From the NCBI GenBank assembly GCA_903868545.1, contig CAIPVR010000291.1, positions 1 through 34,515 of the forward strand: a stretch of DNA of 34,515 bases. Reading direction: 5' to 3'. This document shows, in pieces, positions 24,101 through 32,697 of the stretch (within the stretch, counting starts at the first letter, position 1; each line of letters opens with the position of its first letter). This DNA comes from an uncultured Actinomycetes bacterium. Lineage in GTDB: Bacteria; Actinomycetota; Acidimicrobiia; Acidimicrobiales; Microtrichaceae. A program made the position numbers and the translations under genes. A model generated the notes under the pieces. The model worked only from the letters and a program-made list of their open reading frames with translations. It was not told the origin of the DNA and ran no database searches.

Positions 24101-24161
24101 CGGGGTCGTGGTCGGCGGGCGGCACCGTGACAGTGTCGCAGGCCGGACCGGGCCGAGCCGC

Positions 24162-26492
24162 TCAGTCGCCGAACGAGGTGCTCTGCTGCTTGGAGAACAC
24201 CACGGCGCCGAGCACCACGGCGAGCGCCACGCCCGCGATCGCGAACCGGAGGCCGTTGCCGTCGGACTCCATGTTGAGGATCACCGGCAGCACGAGGAGC
24301 GACACCAGGTTCATCACCTTGATGAGCGGGTTGATGGCAGGGCCGGCGGTGTCCTTGAAGGGATCGCCGACGGTGTCGCCGATGACGACGGCCGTGTGGA
24401 CGTCGGAGCCCTTACCCCCGAGGTTGCCCTCCTCGATGTACTTCTTGCCGTTGTCCCAGGCGCCGCCTGCGTTCGACAGGAAGTTCGCCATGAGCGCACC
24501 CACGATGATGGTGGCGGCGAGGAAGCCGCCCAGCGCGTAGGCGCCGAGCCCGAAACCGATCACGATCGGCATGAGCACCGCCAGGAGGGCGGGAGTGGTG
24601 AGCTCCCGGAGGGCGGCACCGGTGCAGATGTCGATGACGGGGCCGTAGTCGGGCTTCTCGGTGTAGTCCATGATCCCGGGCTTCTCCCGGAACTGGCGCC
24701 GCACCTCCTGGACCACGGTGCCGGCGGTGCGACCCACGGCGAGGATGGCCAGCGACGAGAACAGGAACACCACCGTGGCGCCCACCAGGCCACCGGCGAA
24801 GGTCTTGGGATCCGCGATGTTGATCGCCACGTCGGCGAACTTCTGGGCCACGTCGCCGGGGCCCGGGAGGTCCGCGGCGATCGTCTCGCGGAAGGAGGCG
24901 AACAGCGCCACCGCCGCGATCACCGCGGAACCGATGGCGAAGCCCTTGGTGACGGCCTTGGTGGTGTTGCCCACCGTGTCGAGGCCGTCGAGGATCTTCT
25001 CGGTCTCGCCCTCCAACTCACCCGACATCTCGGCGATGCCCTGCGCGTTGTCGGCGATCGGCCCGAAGGTGTCCTCGGCGACCACGATGCCGGTGGTCGA
25101 CAGCATGCCGATGCCGGTGAGCGCCACCAGGTAGAAGGCGAAGAGGATCTCGCCGCCGCCGAGGCCGAGCCCCACCAGGATCGCCACCGCGATGGCCACC
25201 ACGGCCCACACGGCGGACTCCATGCCGGAGGAGATGCCGGACAGCACCACCGTGGCCGGCCCGGTGCGGCCCGACTCGGCGATGTCCTTCACCGGCTTGA
25301 ACTGGCTGGAGGTGAAGTACTGGGTGATGCGGCTGGCCACCTGGCCGAGGATCACGCCCACCACGATGGCGAGGAACATGCGCAGGCCCACGCCGCTGAG
25401 TGGCGTCTCCCCCGCACGCACCACCCGGATCGCCGGGTTGCCCACGTAGCCGAAGGCGAGGACCGCGGCGCCCACGAGGGCGATCACCGACGCGATGTTG
25501 AGGCCCCGGTTGATCGGCTTGAGGGCGTCGGTCTCGCCGGAGCGGGCCTTCACGAGGAAGATCGACACCATCGAGGCCACGAGGCCGACGGCCATCATGG
25601 CCAGCGGGAAGATCAGGCCCTTGGCGCGCTCGCCGGGGAGGATCCCGATGGACTGGAACGCGGTGACGCCCAGGATGATGTTGGCCACCAGCACCACGCC
25701 GAAGGACTCGAACAGGTCGGACGCCATGCCGGCGCAGTCGCCCACGTTGTCACCCACGTTGTCGGCGATGGTCGCCGGGTTGCGGGGGTCGTCCTCGGGG
25801 ATGCCGGCCTCCACCTTGCCCACGAGGTCGGCACCCACGTCGGCGGCCTTGGTGAAGATGCCGCCGCCCACGCGGAGGAACAGGGCCAGGAGTGAGCCAC
25901 CGAAGCCGAAGCCCACGAGGATCGCCGAGGCCGTGTTCTGGAAGATCATCACGATGGCGGTGGCGCCCAGGAGTCCGAGCCCGGCGGTGAACAGGCCCAC
26001 CGTCCCGCCGGTGCGGAACGCCACCTGCAGCGCGGCGTCCATGCTCCCTGAGCGGGCCGCCGCCGCCGTGCGCACGTTGGCCTTGGTGGCGAGCCACATG
26101 CCGAGGAAGCCGATGAAGCCGGAGAAGAGCGCCCCGAGGAGGAACGCGAGCATCCGGTAGAGACCCGACTGCCAGCGGTCGAGGCCCACCTCGGTGCCAG
26201 GCTTCAGGATCTCGGTGGAGGTGGCGAACACGATCGCGGCCAGTGGCACGACGATGATCAGGATGGTGCGGAACTGGCGCTTGATGTACGCCATGGCACC
26301 CTCGTGCACGGCGTCCGCGATCTCGTTCATCTTCTCGGTGCCGGCGTCCTTGGACAGGACACCGCGCATCATGGCGAAGCCCACCAGCAGGGCGACGATG
26401 GCCACACCGGCGGCGAACAGCAGCCAGAACCACTCCTGGCCGTCGAGTCGGAACACCTGGTAGCCGCCCTCGGCGGCGAGGATCTGCGTCAT
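24162..26492 (-). CDS. hppA: Membrane-bound proton-pumping pyrophosphatase (K+-independent)
   Basis: A 776-residue integral membrane pump with about 16 hydrophobic helices. It hydrolyses cytoplasmic pyrophosphate and moves H+ out of the cell. The pyrophosphate site is intact: ADVGADLVGKVE, then NVGDNVGDCAGMASDLFES at about residues 216-265. The K+-sensing motif reads GNTTKAVTKG (about 505-515): Lys replaces Ala and Thr replaces Gly/Ala, the pattern of K+-independent H+ pumps. The start is ATG 26492, with a purine-rich AGAGAGA upstream. A two-box promoter at 26607-26578 gives a leader of about 80 nt containing a hairpin. Confidence 0.97.
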   Translation of the reverse strand: MTQILAAEGGYQVFRLDGQEWFWLLFAAGVAIVALLVGFAMMRGVLSKDAGTEKMNEIADAVHEGAMAYIKRQFRTILIIVVPLAAIVFATSTEILKPGTEVGLDRWQSGLYRMLAFLLGALFSGFIGFLGMWLATKANVRTAAAARSGSMDAALQVAFRTGGTVGLFTAGLGLLGATAIVMIFQNTASAILVGFGFGGSLLALFLRVGGGIFTKAADVGADLVGKVEAGIPEDDPRNPATIADNVGDNVGDCAGMASDLFESFGVVLVANIILGVTAFQSIGILPGERAKGLIFPLAMMAVGLVASMVSIFLVKARSGETDALKPINRGLNIASVIALVGAAVLAFGYVGNPAIRVVRAGETPLSGVGLRMFLAIVVGVILGQVASRITQYFTSSQFKPVKDIAESGRTGPATVVLSGISSGMESAVWAVVAIAVAILVGLGLGGGEILFAFYLVALTGIGMLSTTGIVVAEDTFGPIADNAQGIAEMSGELEGETEKILDGLDTVGNTTKAVTKGFAIGSAVIAAVALFASFRETIAADLPGPGDVAQKFADVAINIADPKTFAGGLVGATVVFLFSSLAILAVGRTAGTVVQEVRRQFREKPGIMDYTEKPDYGPVIDICTGAALRELTTPALLAVLMPIVIGFGLGAYALGGFLAATIIVGALMANFLSNAGGAWDNGKKYIEEGNLGGKGSDVHTAVVIGDTVGDPFKDTAGPAINPLIKVMNLVSLLVLPVILNMESDGNGLRFAIAGVALAVVLGAVVFSKQQSTSFGD

Positions 26493-26546
26493 GGGACGTC
26501 TCTCTGTTGTCGGTGGGTCTGGCAGGCACCCGCGAGGGGGCGCGAC

Positions 26547-26572
26547 GGACGCCGGTTCCCCTGCCGGCGTCC
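26547..26572 (-). promoter_or_regulatory. Hairpin between dedA and hppA
   Basis: GGACGCCGG (26547-26555) and CCGGCGTCC (26564-26572) form a perfect 9-bp stem with an 8-nt loop. It may end transcription of the upstream DedA gene, or fold at the very 5' end of the hppA mRNA if the promoter at 26607-26578 is used. There is no U tract after it. Confidence 0.45.
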
Positions 26573-26577
26573 GGGGA

Positions 26578-26607
26578 AGTTCAGTGGAAAGCGACTTCCG
26601 GCGTCAA
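26578..26607 (-). promoter_or_regulatory. Possible hppA promoter
   Basis: On the minus strand TTGACG (26607-26602) and TGAACT (26583-26578) are 18 nt apart. Transcription would start near 26571, giving hppA an untranslated leader. This segment is more AT-rich than its surroundings. Confidence 0.4.
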
Positions 26608-26657
26608 AAGCGGCCGGGCCGCCCACGCCGACGGCGCCACGGGGCCACGCGCGGTGC

Positions 26658-27302
26658 TCACGCCCCCTGCGACGAACGCTCCCGGCGGCTGCGCAGCACC
26701 TCGATGACGATCGGCACCAGCGACAGTGCCACCACACAGAGGATGGCGATCTCGAGGTTCTCGCGGATGAAGCTCACGTTGCCCAGGAAGTACCCGAGCA
26801 ACGTGACCCCCACGCCCCAGAGCAGCCCGCCGACCACGTTGTAGCGGACGAACGTGCCGTAGTGCATGCGACCGACCCCGGCCACGATCGGGCAGAACGT
26901 GCGCACGATCGGGACGAAGCGGGCCAGCACGATCGCCTTCGGGCCGTGACGGTCGAAGAAGGCCTGGGCCTTCTCCACGTTCTCGTGCTTGAACAGTCGC
27001 GAATCGGGGCGCTTGAAGATCGACGGCCCCACCTTCCGGCCGAACAGGTAGCCCACCTGGTCGCCCGCCACGGCGGCGATGAACACGCCGACGAGCACCA
27101 CCCAGATGTTGAACTGGATGTCGTTGCGACCCAGCGTCCCCGCCGAGGCCATGCCGGCGATGAACAGCAGCGAATCACCCGGCAGGAAGAAGCCGATCAG
27201 CAGGCCGGATTCGGCGAAGATGATCGCGAAGAGCAGCAGGTAGCCGCCCTTCTCGATCAGGGCCTGCGGGTCGAGCAGGCCGCCCGCGGCCAGGAGGTGC
27301 AT
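26658..27302 (-). CDS. DedA/VTT-family membrane protein
   Basis: A 214-residue DedA protein. The family includes lipid scramblases/flippases that recycle undecaprenyl phosphate or phosphatidylethanolamine. Signatures are GGYLLLFAIIFAESGLLIGF (a membrane segment), LPGDSLLFIAG, GDQVGYLFGRKVGPSIF and the conserved VLARFVPIVRTFCPIVAGVG with the essential Arg. C-terminal helices end in a basic tail (RSRRERSSQG). ATG 27302 is directly preceded by GTG 27305. With a -10 box TACCCT 8 nt before the GTG, a leaderless start at GTG is possible and would add one residue. UPF0182 lies 49 nt upstream on the same strand. Confidence 0.93.
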   Translation of the reverse strand: MHLLAAGGLLDPQALIEKGGYLLLFAIIFAESGLLIGFFLPGDSLLFIAGMASAGTLGRNDIQFNIWVVLVGVFIAAVAGDQVGYLFGRKVGPSIFKRPDSRLFKHENVEKAQAFFDRHGPKAIVLARFVPIVRTFCPIVAGVGRMHYGTFVRYNVVGGLLWGVGVTLLGYFLGNVSFIRENLEIAILCVVALSLVPIVIEVLRSRRERSSQGA

Positions 27303-27313
27303 CACGGGCGCCG

Positions 27314-27319
27314 AGGGTA
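27314..27319 (-). promoter_or_regulatory. -10 box for the DedA gene
   Basis: TACCCT on the minus strand, 8 nt before GTG 27305, which is followed at once by ATG 27302. Confidence 0.4.
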
Positions 27320-27351
27320 CCGCCCCGAGCGGCCCCACGGCCGCATCGGGC

Positions 27352-30300
27352 TCAGGTCCGGCCCACCGGCGCCACCGTGGTGGGGGTGGCGGGGGTCGTG
27401 GTGGTCGTCGTGGGAGCGCCCGCTGCCGGGGCGGGCTGCGGCGCCGTCGTCGGGGCCGACGGAGCCTCGGCCAGCGCCGCGGCGGCTCGGGCCACCAGTG
27501 CCCGGGCTGCGGCCACGTCGGCCTGGTACCCGCCCAGGTCGCCGTTGCGCAGCTTCTGGTCGGCCCGGGAGAAGGTCTCGTCGGCCTGGGCCAGGAGGGC
27601 GGTGGGATCACCGCCCTGCTCACCGGGGACGGTCGTGGTGGTCGTGCCCGCCGTTCCGCCGCCGTTGCCGGCGCCCCCGGCGTCGGACGGCGCGCCGGTG
27701 GCCTTGTCGGGGTCGCCGTCGAGCAGATCGGCCAGCGCGGCCGGCAGGGAGTCGCCGAAGCCCACGGAGTCACCCGAGGTCACCACCACCCGCTTCAGCG
27801 AGAAGCGGCCGCTCTGCTCCTCCTTCGCGTAGACGGGACGCAGGTAGAGCAGCGAGTCGCGGAACGGGAGGATCAGTAGGTTCCCGAACTGCACCCGGGA
27901 GCCGTTGGACCCCACCTGGGTCTGGTACACCGAGACCGGCTGGTAGGTCACCATCTTCTGGTTGGCCCGCAGGGGGCCGTCCACCCGTGTGGAGCGCTCG
28001 ACCTTGCCGTCCTCGCCCCGGCTCGTCATCACGATCTGGCGGAGCTTGCCGTAGGAGCCGGGGTCGTTCGACGCCACCATGATGGCGGTCAGGTTCCGGG
28101 CCGAGTCGTCGCTGGACGCGAGCACGAACGGGCGCGTGAGCACGAACTCGGGCTCGCTGTCGGGCGAGAGCTGCATGAGCTGGTAGTAGGGCTCGATGCG
28201 GTCGAGCTGTGAGTTCGGCTGGACCAGTGCCGAGGTGTCGGCCGCCGCCGCGCCGGCCGAGGTGTTCGGCGGCTGCTGGGCCACGTCCCACCGGTCGCTG
28301 TTGTTGAAGAACGACGACGGGTCGCCCTGGTGGTAGCGGCCCCACACCGCCGTCTGGGTCTTGAACAGCAGCTCGGGGTAGCGGAAGTGCCGCGACAGCG
28401 ACTCGGGGATGTCGGTGGTGTAGACGCCCGGGAACGCCTTGGCCCAGGCCCGGATGATCGGGTCCTGCGACCCGTAGAGCGTGTCCACGAGGTACAGGTC
28501 GACGGTGCCGTCGTAGGCGTCGACCACCGCCTTCACACTGTTGCGGAGGTAGTTGAACGACCCGGTGGCGCCGGTGGTGACGGCTGCGACGTCCAGTGAC
28601 TCGGCGTACGGGAAGTTGGCCGACGCGGTGTAGCCGTCGATGACGTACTTCACCCGGCCGTCGACGAGCACGCCGTACGGGTCCTCGTCGAGGATCAGGT
28701 AGGGGGCGATCGTCTGCACCCGCTCCTTGATGTCGCGGACGTAGATGACCTTCGACTTCTTCGTGAGGTTGCCCGAGATCATGGGTTCGATCTCGCCGAA
28801 GCGCAGCGCGAACGCCGCCTTGCGCGACAGGGTGTCGATCGGCACCCCGGCCTTGCCCTCGTACTGGGTGGTGACCTGGTCGGTGCTGAGCTCGGTCTGG
28901 TCGGTCCCGACGATGCTGTACCCGTCCATCCCCTCGCCGTGGTACAGCTCCGGGCGCTCGAGCGGCGGCAGACCCGTCACCTTCACCGGGATGTTCGACA
29001 CGAGGAAGTTCGGGTCGCCCCGGCCGTCGACCGAGTTCGCGGGCGCCACCGCGGCGGCGTACCCGTGGGTGAACACCAGGTGCAGCTTCTCCCATGTGGG
29101 CGCCGCGATGCCCTGGGTGTTGAGCTCCCGGGTGGACACGATGGTGGGCTCGCGCACCGGGGCCGCGCCGTCGCGCTGCACCACGTAGCGGTCCACGTCC
29201 ACGTCACGGAAGGCGTAGAACTCCCGGCCGAACTCGAGGTCCTCGATCGTGGGGCGGATCACCGACGGGTCAAGCAGACGTGCGTTGGTGAGGTTCGACT
29301 GCTGCGCCGCGAGCTTCTCGGAGGTGAGGTCCGGCGAGTAGAAGAAATCCGTCTGCTGCACGTCGTCGAGCCCGAGGGCCTCCCGGGTGGCGGTGATGTT
29401 CCGCTCGATGAACGGCTTCTCCTTGGCCAGCTCCGCCGGACCCACCTGGAAGCGCTGCACGAACGCCGGATAGGCGCTGCCCACCACGAGCGCCACCAGC
29501 AACCAGAGCGACACGACGATCGCCGGCAGCGCCCACCCCTTGCGGCGGATGTTCACCAGCAGCAGCACGGCGGCGAACAGGGAGATCAGGATGAGAAGGT
29601 CGATGGCGGGGAGCCGGGCGTTGACCGCCGTGTAGCCCGCCCCGTCGAAGGACCGGCCGGGGGCGTAGAGCAGTTCGTAGCGCTGCAGCCAGTAGTCGGC
29701 AGCCTTGACGAGCGCGGCCAGCGCCAACAGCACCGACAGGTGGGCCTTGGCGTTCGGGGTGACCCGCTCCCCCAACGGCTGCACCCGGATCGCGCCGTTC
29801 AGGTAGTGCACCACCGCCACCACGATGGCGGTCACGACCAAGAACCCGAACAGCCAGTCCACCACCTGGGTCAGGAACGGCAACCGGAACACGAAGAACC
29901 CGATGTCCTGGCCGAACTGGGGGTCCTTCGCCCCGAAGTTCCCGCCGTAGCGGAACAGCAGCCACTCCCGCCACTGCCCTGCGGCACCGAGGCCCGGCAC
30001 GGCGGCGATCAGCAGCGCGACCACCACCTCCATCACCCGCTGGCGGCCGCTGACCAGCTCCCGGTAGCGGACGAGCAGCTCGTCGTCGTGGCCCGCGACC
30101 GGACGGAACCGCGGTGCGATCCGGTCGGCCACCAGCAGGTTGAGCCACAGGATCACGAAGAACACCAGGGTGGCACCCACCCCGAGCGTGACCTTGGCGG
30201 AAAGGAGCTTGCGCCAGACCGCAGCCAGGTCGAGGACGTCGAACCACAGGAAGTCGGTCCAGAAGGTGGCGACGGCCCGGACCGACAGGAGCAGGACCAC

Positions 30301-30396
30301 CACCACCACGGCGATCACGGCGACGATCGTCCGGCCCCGATTCGGATGTGCCGAGGAACGGTCCTTCCGACGTTCCCGCCGCGACGGGCGGGGCAT
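27352..30396 (-). CDS. UPF0182 family membrane protein
   Basis: A 1014-residue protein of the UPF0182 (COG1615) family, whose function is unknown. The N-terminal 310 residues hold about seven membrane helices, the first at about 22-45. The large C-terminal part is probably outside the cell, with family motifs DFLWFDVL near the start, LTSEKLAAQQSNLTNARLLD, RDGAAPVREPTIVSTRELNT and LYLVDTLYGSQDPIIRAWAK. The last 140 residues are a Thr/Pro/Ala/Gly-rich tail, longer than usual. The start ATG 30396 is chosen by homology; TACCCC lies 6 nt before it. M. tuberculosis Rv3193c is a homologue and also sits beside a PDZ protease. Confidence 0.95.
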   Translation of the reverse strand: MPRPSRRERRKDRSSAHPNRGRTIVAVIAVVVVVLLLSVRAVATFWTDFLWFDVLDLAAVWRKLLSAKVTLGVGATLVFFVILWLNLLVADRIAPRFRPVAGHDDELLVRYRELVSGRQRVMEVVVALLIAAVPGLGAAGQWREWLLFRYGGNFGAKDPQFGQDIGFFVFRLPFLTQVVDWLFGFLVVTAIVVAVVHYLNGAIRVQPLGERVTPNAKAHLSVLLALAALVKAADYWLQRYELLYAPGRSFDGAGYTAVNARLPAIDLLILISLFAAVLLLVNIRRKGWALPAIVVSLWLLVALVVGSAYPAFVQRFQVGPAELAKEKPFIERNITATREALGLDDVQQTDFFYSPDLTSEKLAAQQSNLTNARLLDPSVIRPTIEDLEFGREFYAFRDVDVDRYVVQRDGAAPVREPTIVSTRELNTQGIAAPTWEKLHLVFTHGYAAAVAPANSVDGRGDPNFLVSNIPVKVTGLPPLERPELYHGEGMDGYSIVGTDQTELSTDQVTTQYEGKAGVPIDTLSRKAAFALRFGEIEPMISGNLTKKSKVIYVRDIKERVQTIAPYLILDEDPYGVLVDGRVKYVIDGYTASANFPYAESLDVAAVTTGATGSFNYLRNSVKAVVDAYDGTVDLYLVDTLYGSQDPIIRAWAKAFPGVYTTDIPESLSRHFRYPELLFKTQTAVWGRYHQGDPSSFFNNSDRWDVAQQPPNTSAGAAAADTSALVQPNSQLDRIEPYYQLMQLSPDSEPEFVLTRPFVLASSDDSARNLTAIMVASNDPGSYGKLRQIVMTSRGEDGKVERSTRVDGPLRANQKMVTYQPVSVYQTQVGSNGSRVQFGNLLILPFRDSLLYLRPVYAKEEQSGRFSLKRVVVTSGDSVGFGDSLPAALADLLDGDPDKATGAPSDAGGAGNGGGTAGTTTTTVPGEQGGDPTALLAQADETFSRADQKLRNGDLGGYQADVAAARALVARAAAALAEAPSAPTTAPQPAPAAGAPTTTTTTPATPTTVAPVGRT

Positions 30397-30424
30397 GTCC
30401 TCGGGGTAGCGCACGGCGGCGAGG

Positions 30425-32599
30425 TTACCGAGGGGCAGGTGCCAGGAGGCATCGGCACCCGGGGTGGGCCGGCGGCACCACGTCGCCGGTCGGGAACTCC
30501 TCACCCACCGGCACGGGACCGGCGAGCGCGTTGTCCTCCGCGTCGCTGCAGGGGAGGCCGCCGTTGTCGGCCACCCAGCACCACGACGTCCCCGCCGGCG
30601 CGGCCCGGCGGGCGCCCTCGGCGAACCCGGCGGTGGCGAGGTCGCCCGCCAGCTGGGGGACGGACCCCGAGCGGAACTCCCGGTACGCCGCGCGCACCGG
30701 GTCGGCGAGCTCGGCGACCTCCAACCCGGCCTCGTCGGCATCGTCGAGAGCGCGCTGCAGGTGGGCACGGCGGCGATCGAGGAGCTCCGACACCCTGGCG
30801 GTCAGGACCTCCGCGACCGCTGCGTCGTCGGACGGGCCGGCCTCGGCGCCGGTCAGTTCCGCCCAGAGCTCGGTCCCGGCGGCCACGGCGCCGGCGAACT
30901 CGTCCGCGAGCGCGTCGACGAACCGCTCGACGTCGGGACCCGCCGGCAGGAGCTGGGCGAGATCGACCCGACCCTTGCGGTGGCGGCGCAGGCGGTCGAG
31001 CACCTCGTTCTGCTCGTCGGACACCAGCCGCTTGAGCGTCCGGGCCAACCCTTTCTCGGCCGGCTCCAGCAGCTGGTCGCGACGGTCGAGCAGGCGCGAG
31101 GTGGGGTCGGGTTCCGTCAGCGCCACCACGACGGGCTCCTCGTCGGGTCGGGCCGCGGTGTCCGCCTCCATGACGGCGACGCCGGCTGCTGCCGCAGTCA
31201 CGGCAGCGGCCGTGGCGTCGTCGGCGGCCGGCTGGGCCGGACCGGTGGTCGATCCGCCGTCGCCCTCGTCCTCGCCCCCGTCACCGCCGCCACGCTCGGC
31301 GCGGATCCGCTCGAACAGGTCGTGCACCGTGGCGCCGGGCGACAGCTCGTCCCCGGCCGCCGGTGCCGACTCCTCGCCGGGCGGCGGTGTGGTCAGTCCC
31401 ACCACGTTGTCGGCGGTCCCGGCGGGCTCGTCACCGGAGTCGGCCGCGCCGTCCTCCCCGGACGCCTCGTCCCCGGTCGGTTCCTCGGCGATCGGTACCT
31501 CGGCGATCGGTACCTCGGCGATCGACTCCACGGCGATCGCCTCCACGGCCGCGGCGTCCAGGTCTGCGCCCGCGGCCTCGGTACCACCGTCCTCGGCGGC
31601 GTCCTCCGGCTCCTCCGGAGCGGACAGCTCCCCCGTACGGAGGCCCGACTCCAGCTCGGCCACCACCTGGTCGACGTCGTCCAGGACCGTCGCCGCAGCG
31701 GCCTCACCGGCCAGTTCGGCCGCCCGGTCGCTCCCGGCGAGCTCCTCGACCGCGGCGTCGAGCGAGACGCCCACCTCCGCGAGCGAGGCCATGATCCGGT
31801 TGCGGGTGGCCCGGGCCGCCTCCGTCTGCTGTCGGGCGGTGCGACGGCGCTCGGCGAGGTCGCGCAGGATCCGCTCCCGCACGCGCCGGGCCTCACCCAC
31901 CATCTCGCGGCCTTCCTCCCGGGCCCGCTCGCGCTCTGCCTCACCGGCCTCCGCCGCCTCGGCCCGGATGCGCTCGCCCTCCGTCCGGGCCGCGGCCATC
32001 TCGGCCTCCGCGGTGCCCCGGATCGCGGCGGCCGCCACCTCGGCCTCCGCCGTGCGCTCGTCGAGCACCGTGGTGGCCGCCTCGAGGAGCCGGTCGTGCT
32101 CCGACTGCGCCTCGTTCCGCAGGCGGGTCGACTCCTCCGCGGCCTCGGAGCGGAGGCGTTCCGCCTCGTGCCGGGCCTCCTCGCGGAGCGTGGCGGCCTC
32201 GGCCCGGAGGGCCTCCGACTCCTGCTCGGCCGCCGCGCGCGCCGCCGACACGGCCTCGTCGGCCTCGGCCACTGCGCGCGCCGCGTCGGCCTCGGCGTTC
32301 GAGCGGATCTCGGCCGCGGCGGCACGCGCCGCGGCCACGATGCGGGCGGTCTCCGACCCGAGCACCGCGGTGATCCGTTCCTCGTCGGCGTCATGCGACG
32401 CGGAGAGCTCCGACTCGAGCTCGTCGAGCCGTGAGGTCAGGCGTTCGTCACGCTCCTGCCAGGCCCGCAACGCATCCGCGGCCCGCCCCAGCAGCTTGCG
32501 GACCTCCGCCGGCTCGAACCCCTTGCGGGACCTGGTGAAGCTGGCGCCGGACAGCGCGGACGGGTCCAGCGCGGGAGGTTCCGGGACGGAGTCGCTCAT
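30425..32599 (-). CDS. DivIVA-like coiled-coil protein with MuF-like C-terminus
   Basis: 724 residues. The N-terminus (FTRSRKGFEPAEVRKLLGRA, about 21-40) resembles the DivIVA membrane-curvature domain. Residues about 45-290 are an Ala/Glu/Arg-rich coiled coil. An acidic, low-complexity linker (about 320-490) contains IAEVP repeats. Residues about 500-670 are helical. The C-terminus has a Cys/His pattern (W673, C674, C684, H712, C715, C717) ending PPAHPGCRC, as in the phage Mu gpF (MuF, PF04233) minor head protein. No portal, capsid or other phage gene is present, so the domain seems to be used by the host. Leaderless: TAGCAT 6 nt before the ATG. UPF0182 starts 28 nt downstream, so they may be co-transcribed. 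Confidence 0.82.
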   Translation of the reverse strand: MSDSVPEPPALDPSALSGASFTRSRKGFEPAEVRKLLGRAADALRAWQERDERLTSRLDELESELSASHDADEERITAVLGSETARIVAAARAAAAEIRSNAEADAARAVAEADEAVSAARAAAEQESEALRAEAATLREEARHEAERLRSEAAEESTRLRNEAQSEHDRLLEAATTVLDERTAEAEVAAAAIRGTAEAEMAAARTEGERIRAEAAEAGEAERERAREEGREMVGEARRVRERILRDLAERRRTARQQTEAARATRNRIMASLAEVGVSLDAAVEELAGSDRAAELAGEAAAATVLDDVDQVVAELESGLRTGELSAPEEPEDAAEDGGTEAAGADLDAAAVEAIAVESIAEVPIAEVPIAEEPTGDEASGEDGAADSGDEPAGTADNVVGLTTPPPGEESAPAAGDELSPGATVHDLFERIRAERGGGDGGEDEGDGGSTTGPAQPAADDATAAAVTAAAAGVAVMEADTAARPDEEPVVVALTEPDPTSRLLDRRDQLLEPAEKGLARTLKRLVSDEQNEVLDRLRRHRKGRVDLAQLLPAGPDVERFVDALADEFAGAVAAGTELWAELTGAEAGPSDDAAVAEVLTARVSELLDRRRAHLQRALDDADEAGLEVAELADPVRAAYREFRSGSVPQLAGDLATAGFAEGARRAAPAGTSWCWVADNGGLPCSDAEDNALAGPVPVGEEFPTGDVVPPAHPGCRCLLAPAPR
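31479..31538 (-). repeat. Four 15-bp repeats in the linker of the DivIVA-MuF gene
   Basis: The unit GGTACCTCGGCGATC (plus-strand reading) occurs exactly at 31494-31508 and 31509-31523. One-base and three-base variants flank it at 31479-31493 and 31524-31538. They encode IAE[V/E]P-type pentapeptides in the acidic linker, and repeat number could vary. Confidence 0.85.
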
Positions 32600-32605
32600 G
32601 CCCGA

Positions 32606-32611
32606 ATGCTA
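32606..32611 (-). promoter_or_regulatory. -10 box for the leaderless DivIVA-MuF gene
   Basis: TAGCAT on the minus strand, 6 nt before the ATG at 32599. It gives this gene its own promoter in the 98-nt gap after the PDZ protease gene. Confidence 0.55.
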
Positions 32612-32697
32612 CGGGTGGCACCGCGTGCAGTCGCGGACGCATCCGCGCCCGCCGCGGCAGCGGTCGGGGGCGTCCGTCGGGGCCGGCCCGTGTGCCC

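Noticed and set aside
28939-32434. Overlapping long plus-strand frames opposite UPF0182 and the DivIVA-MuF gene
   Set aside because: Translations are His, Arg, Gly or Ser-rich mirrors of the real genes, which have recognisable membrane segments and coiled coil.
30425-32599. MuF-like ending taken as a sign of a prophage
   Set aside because: No terminase, portal, protease, tail, integrase or attachment site is in the window, and neighbours are housekeeping envelope genes.
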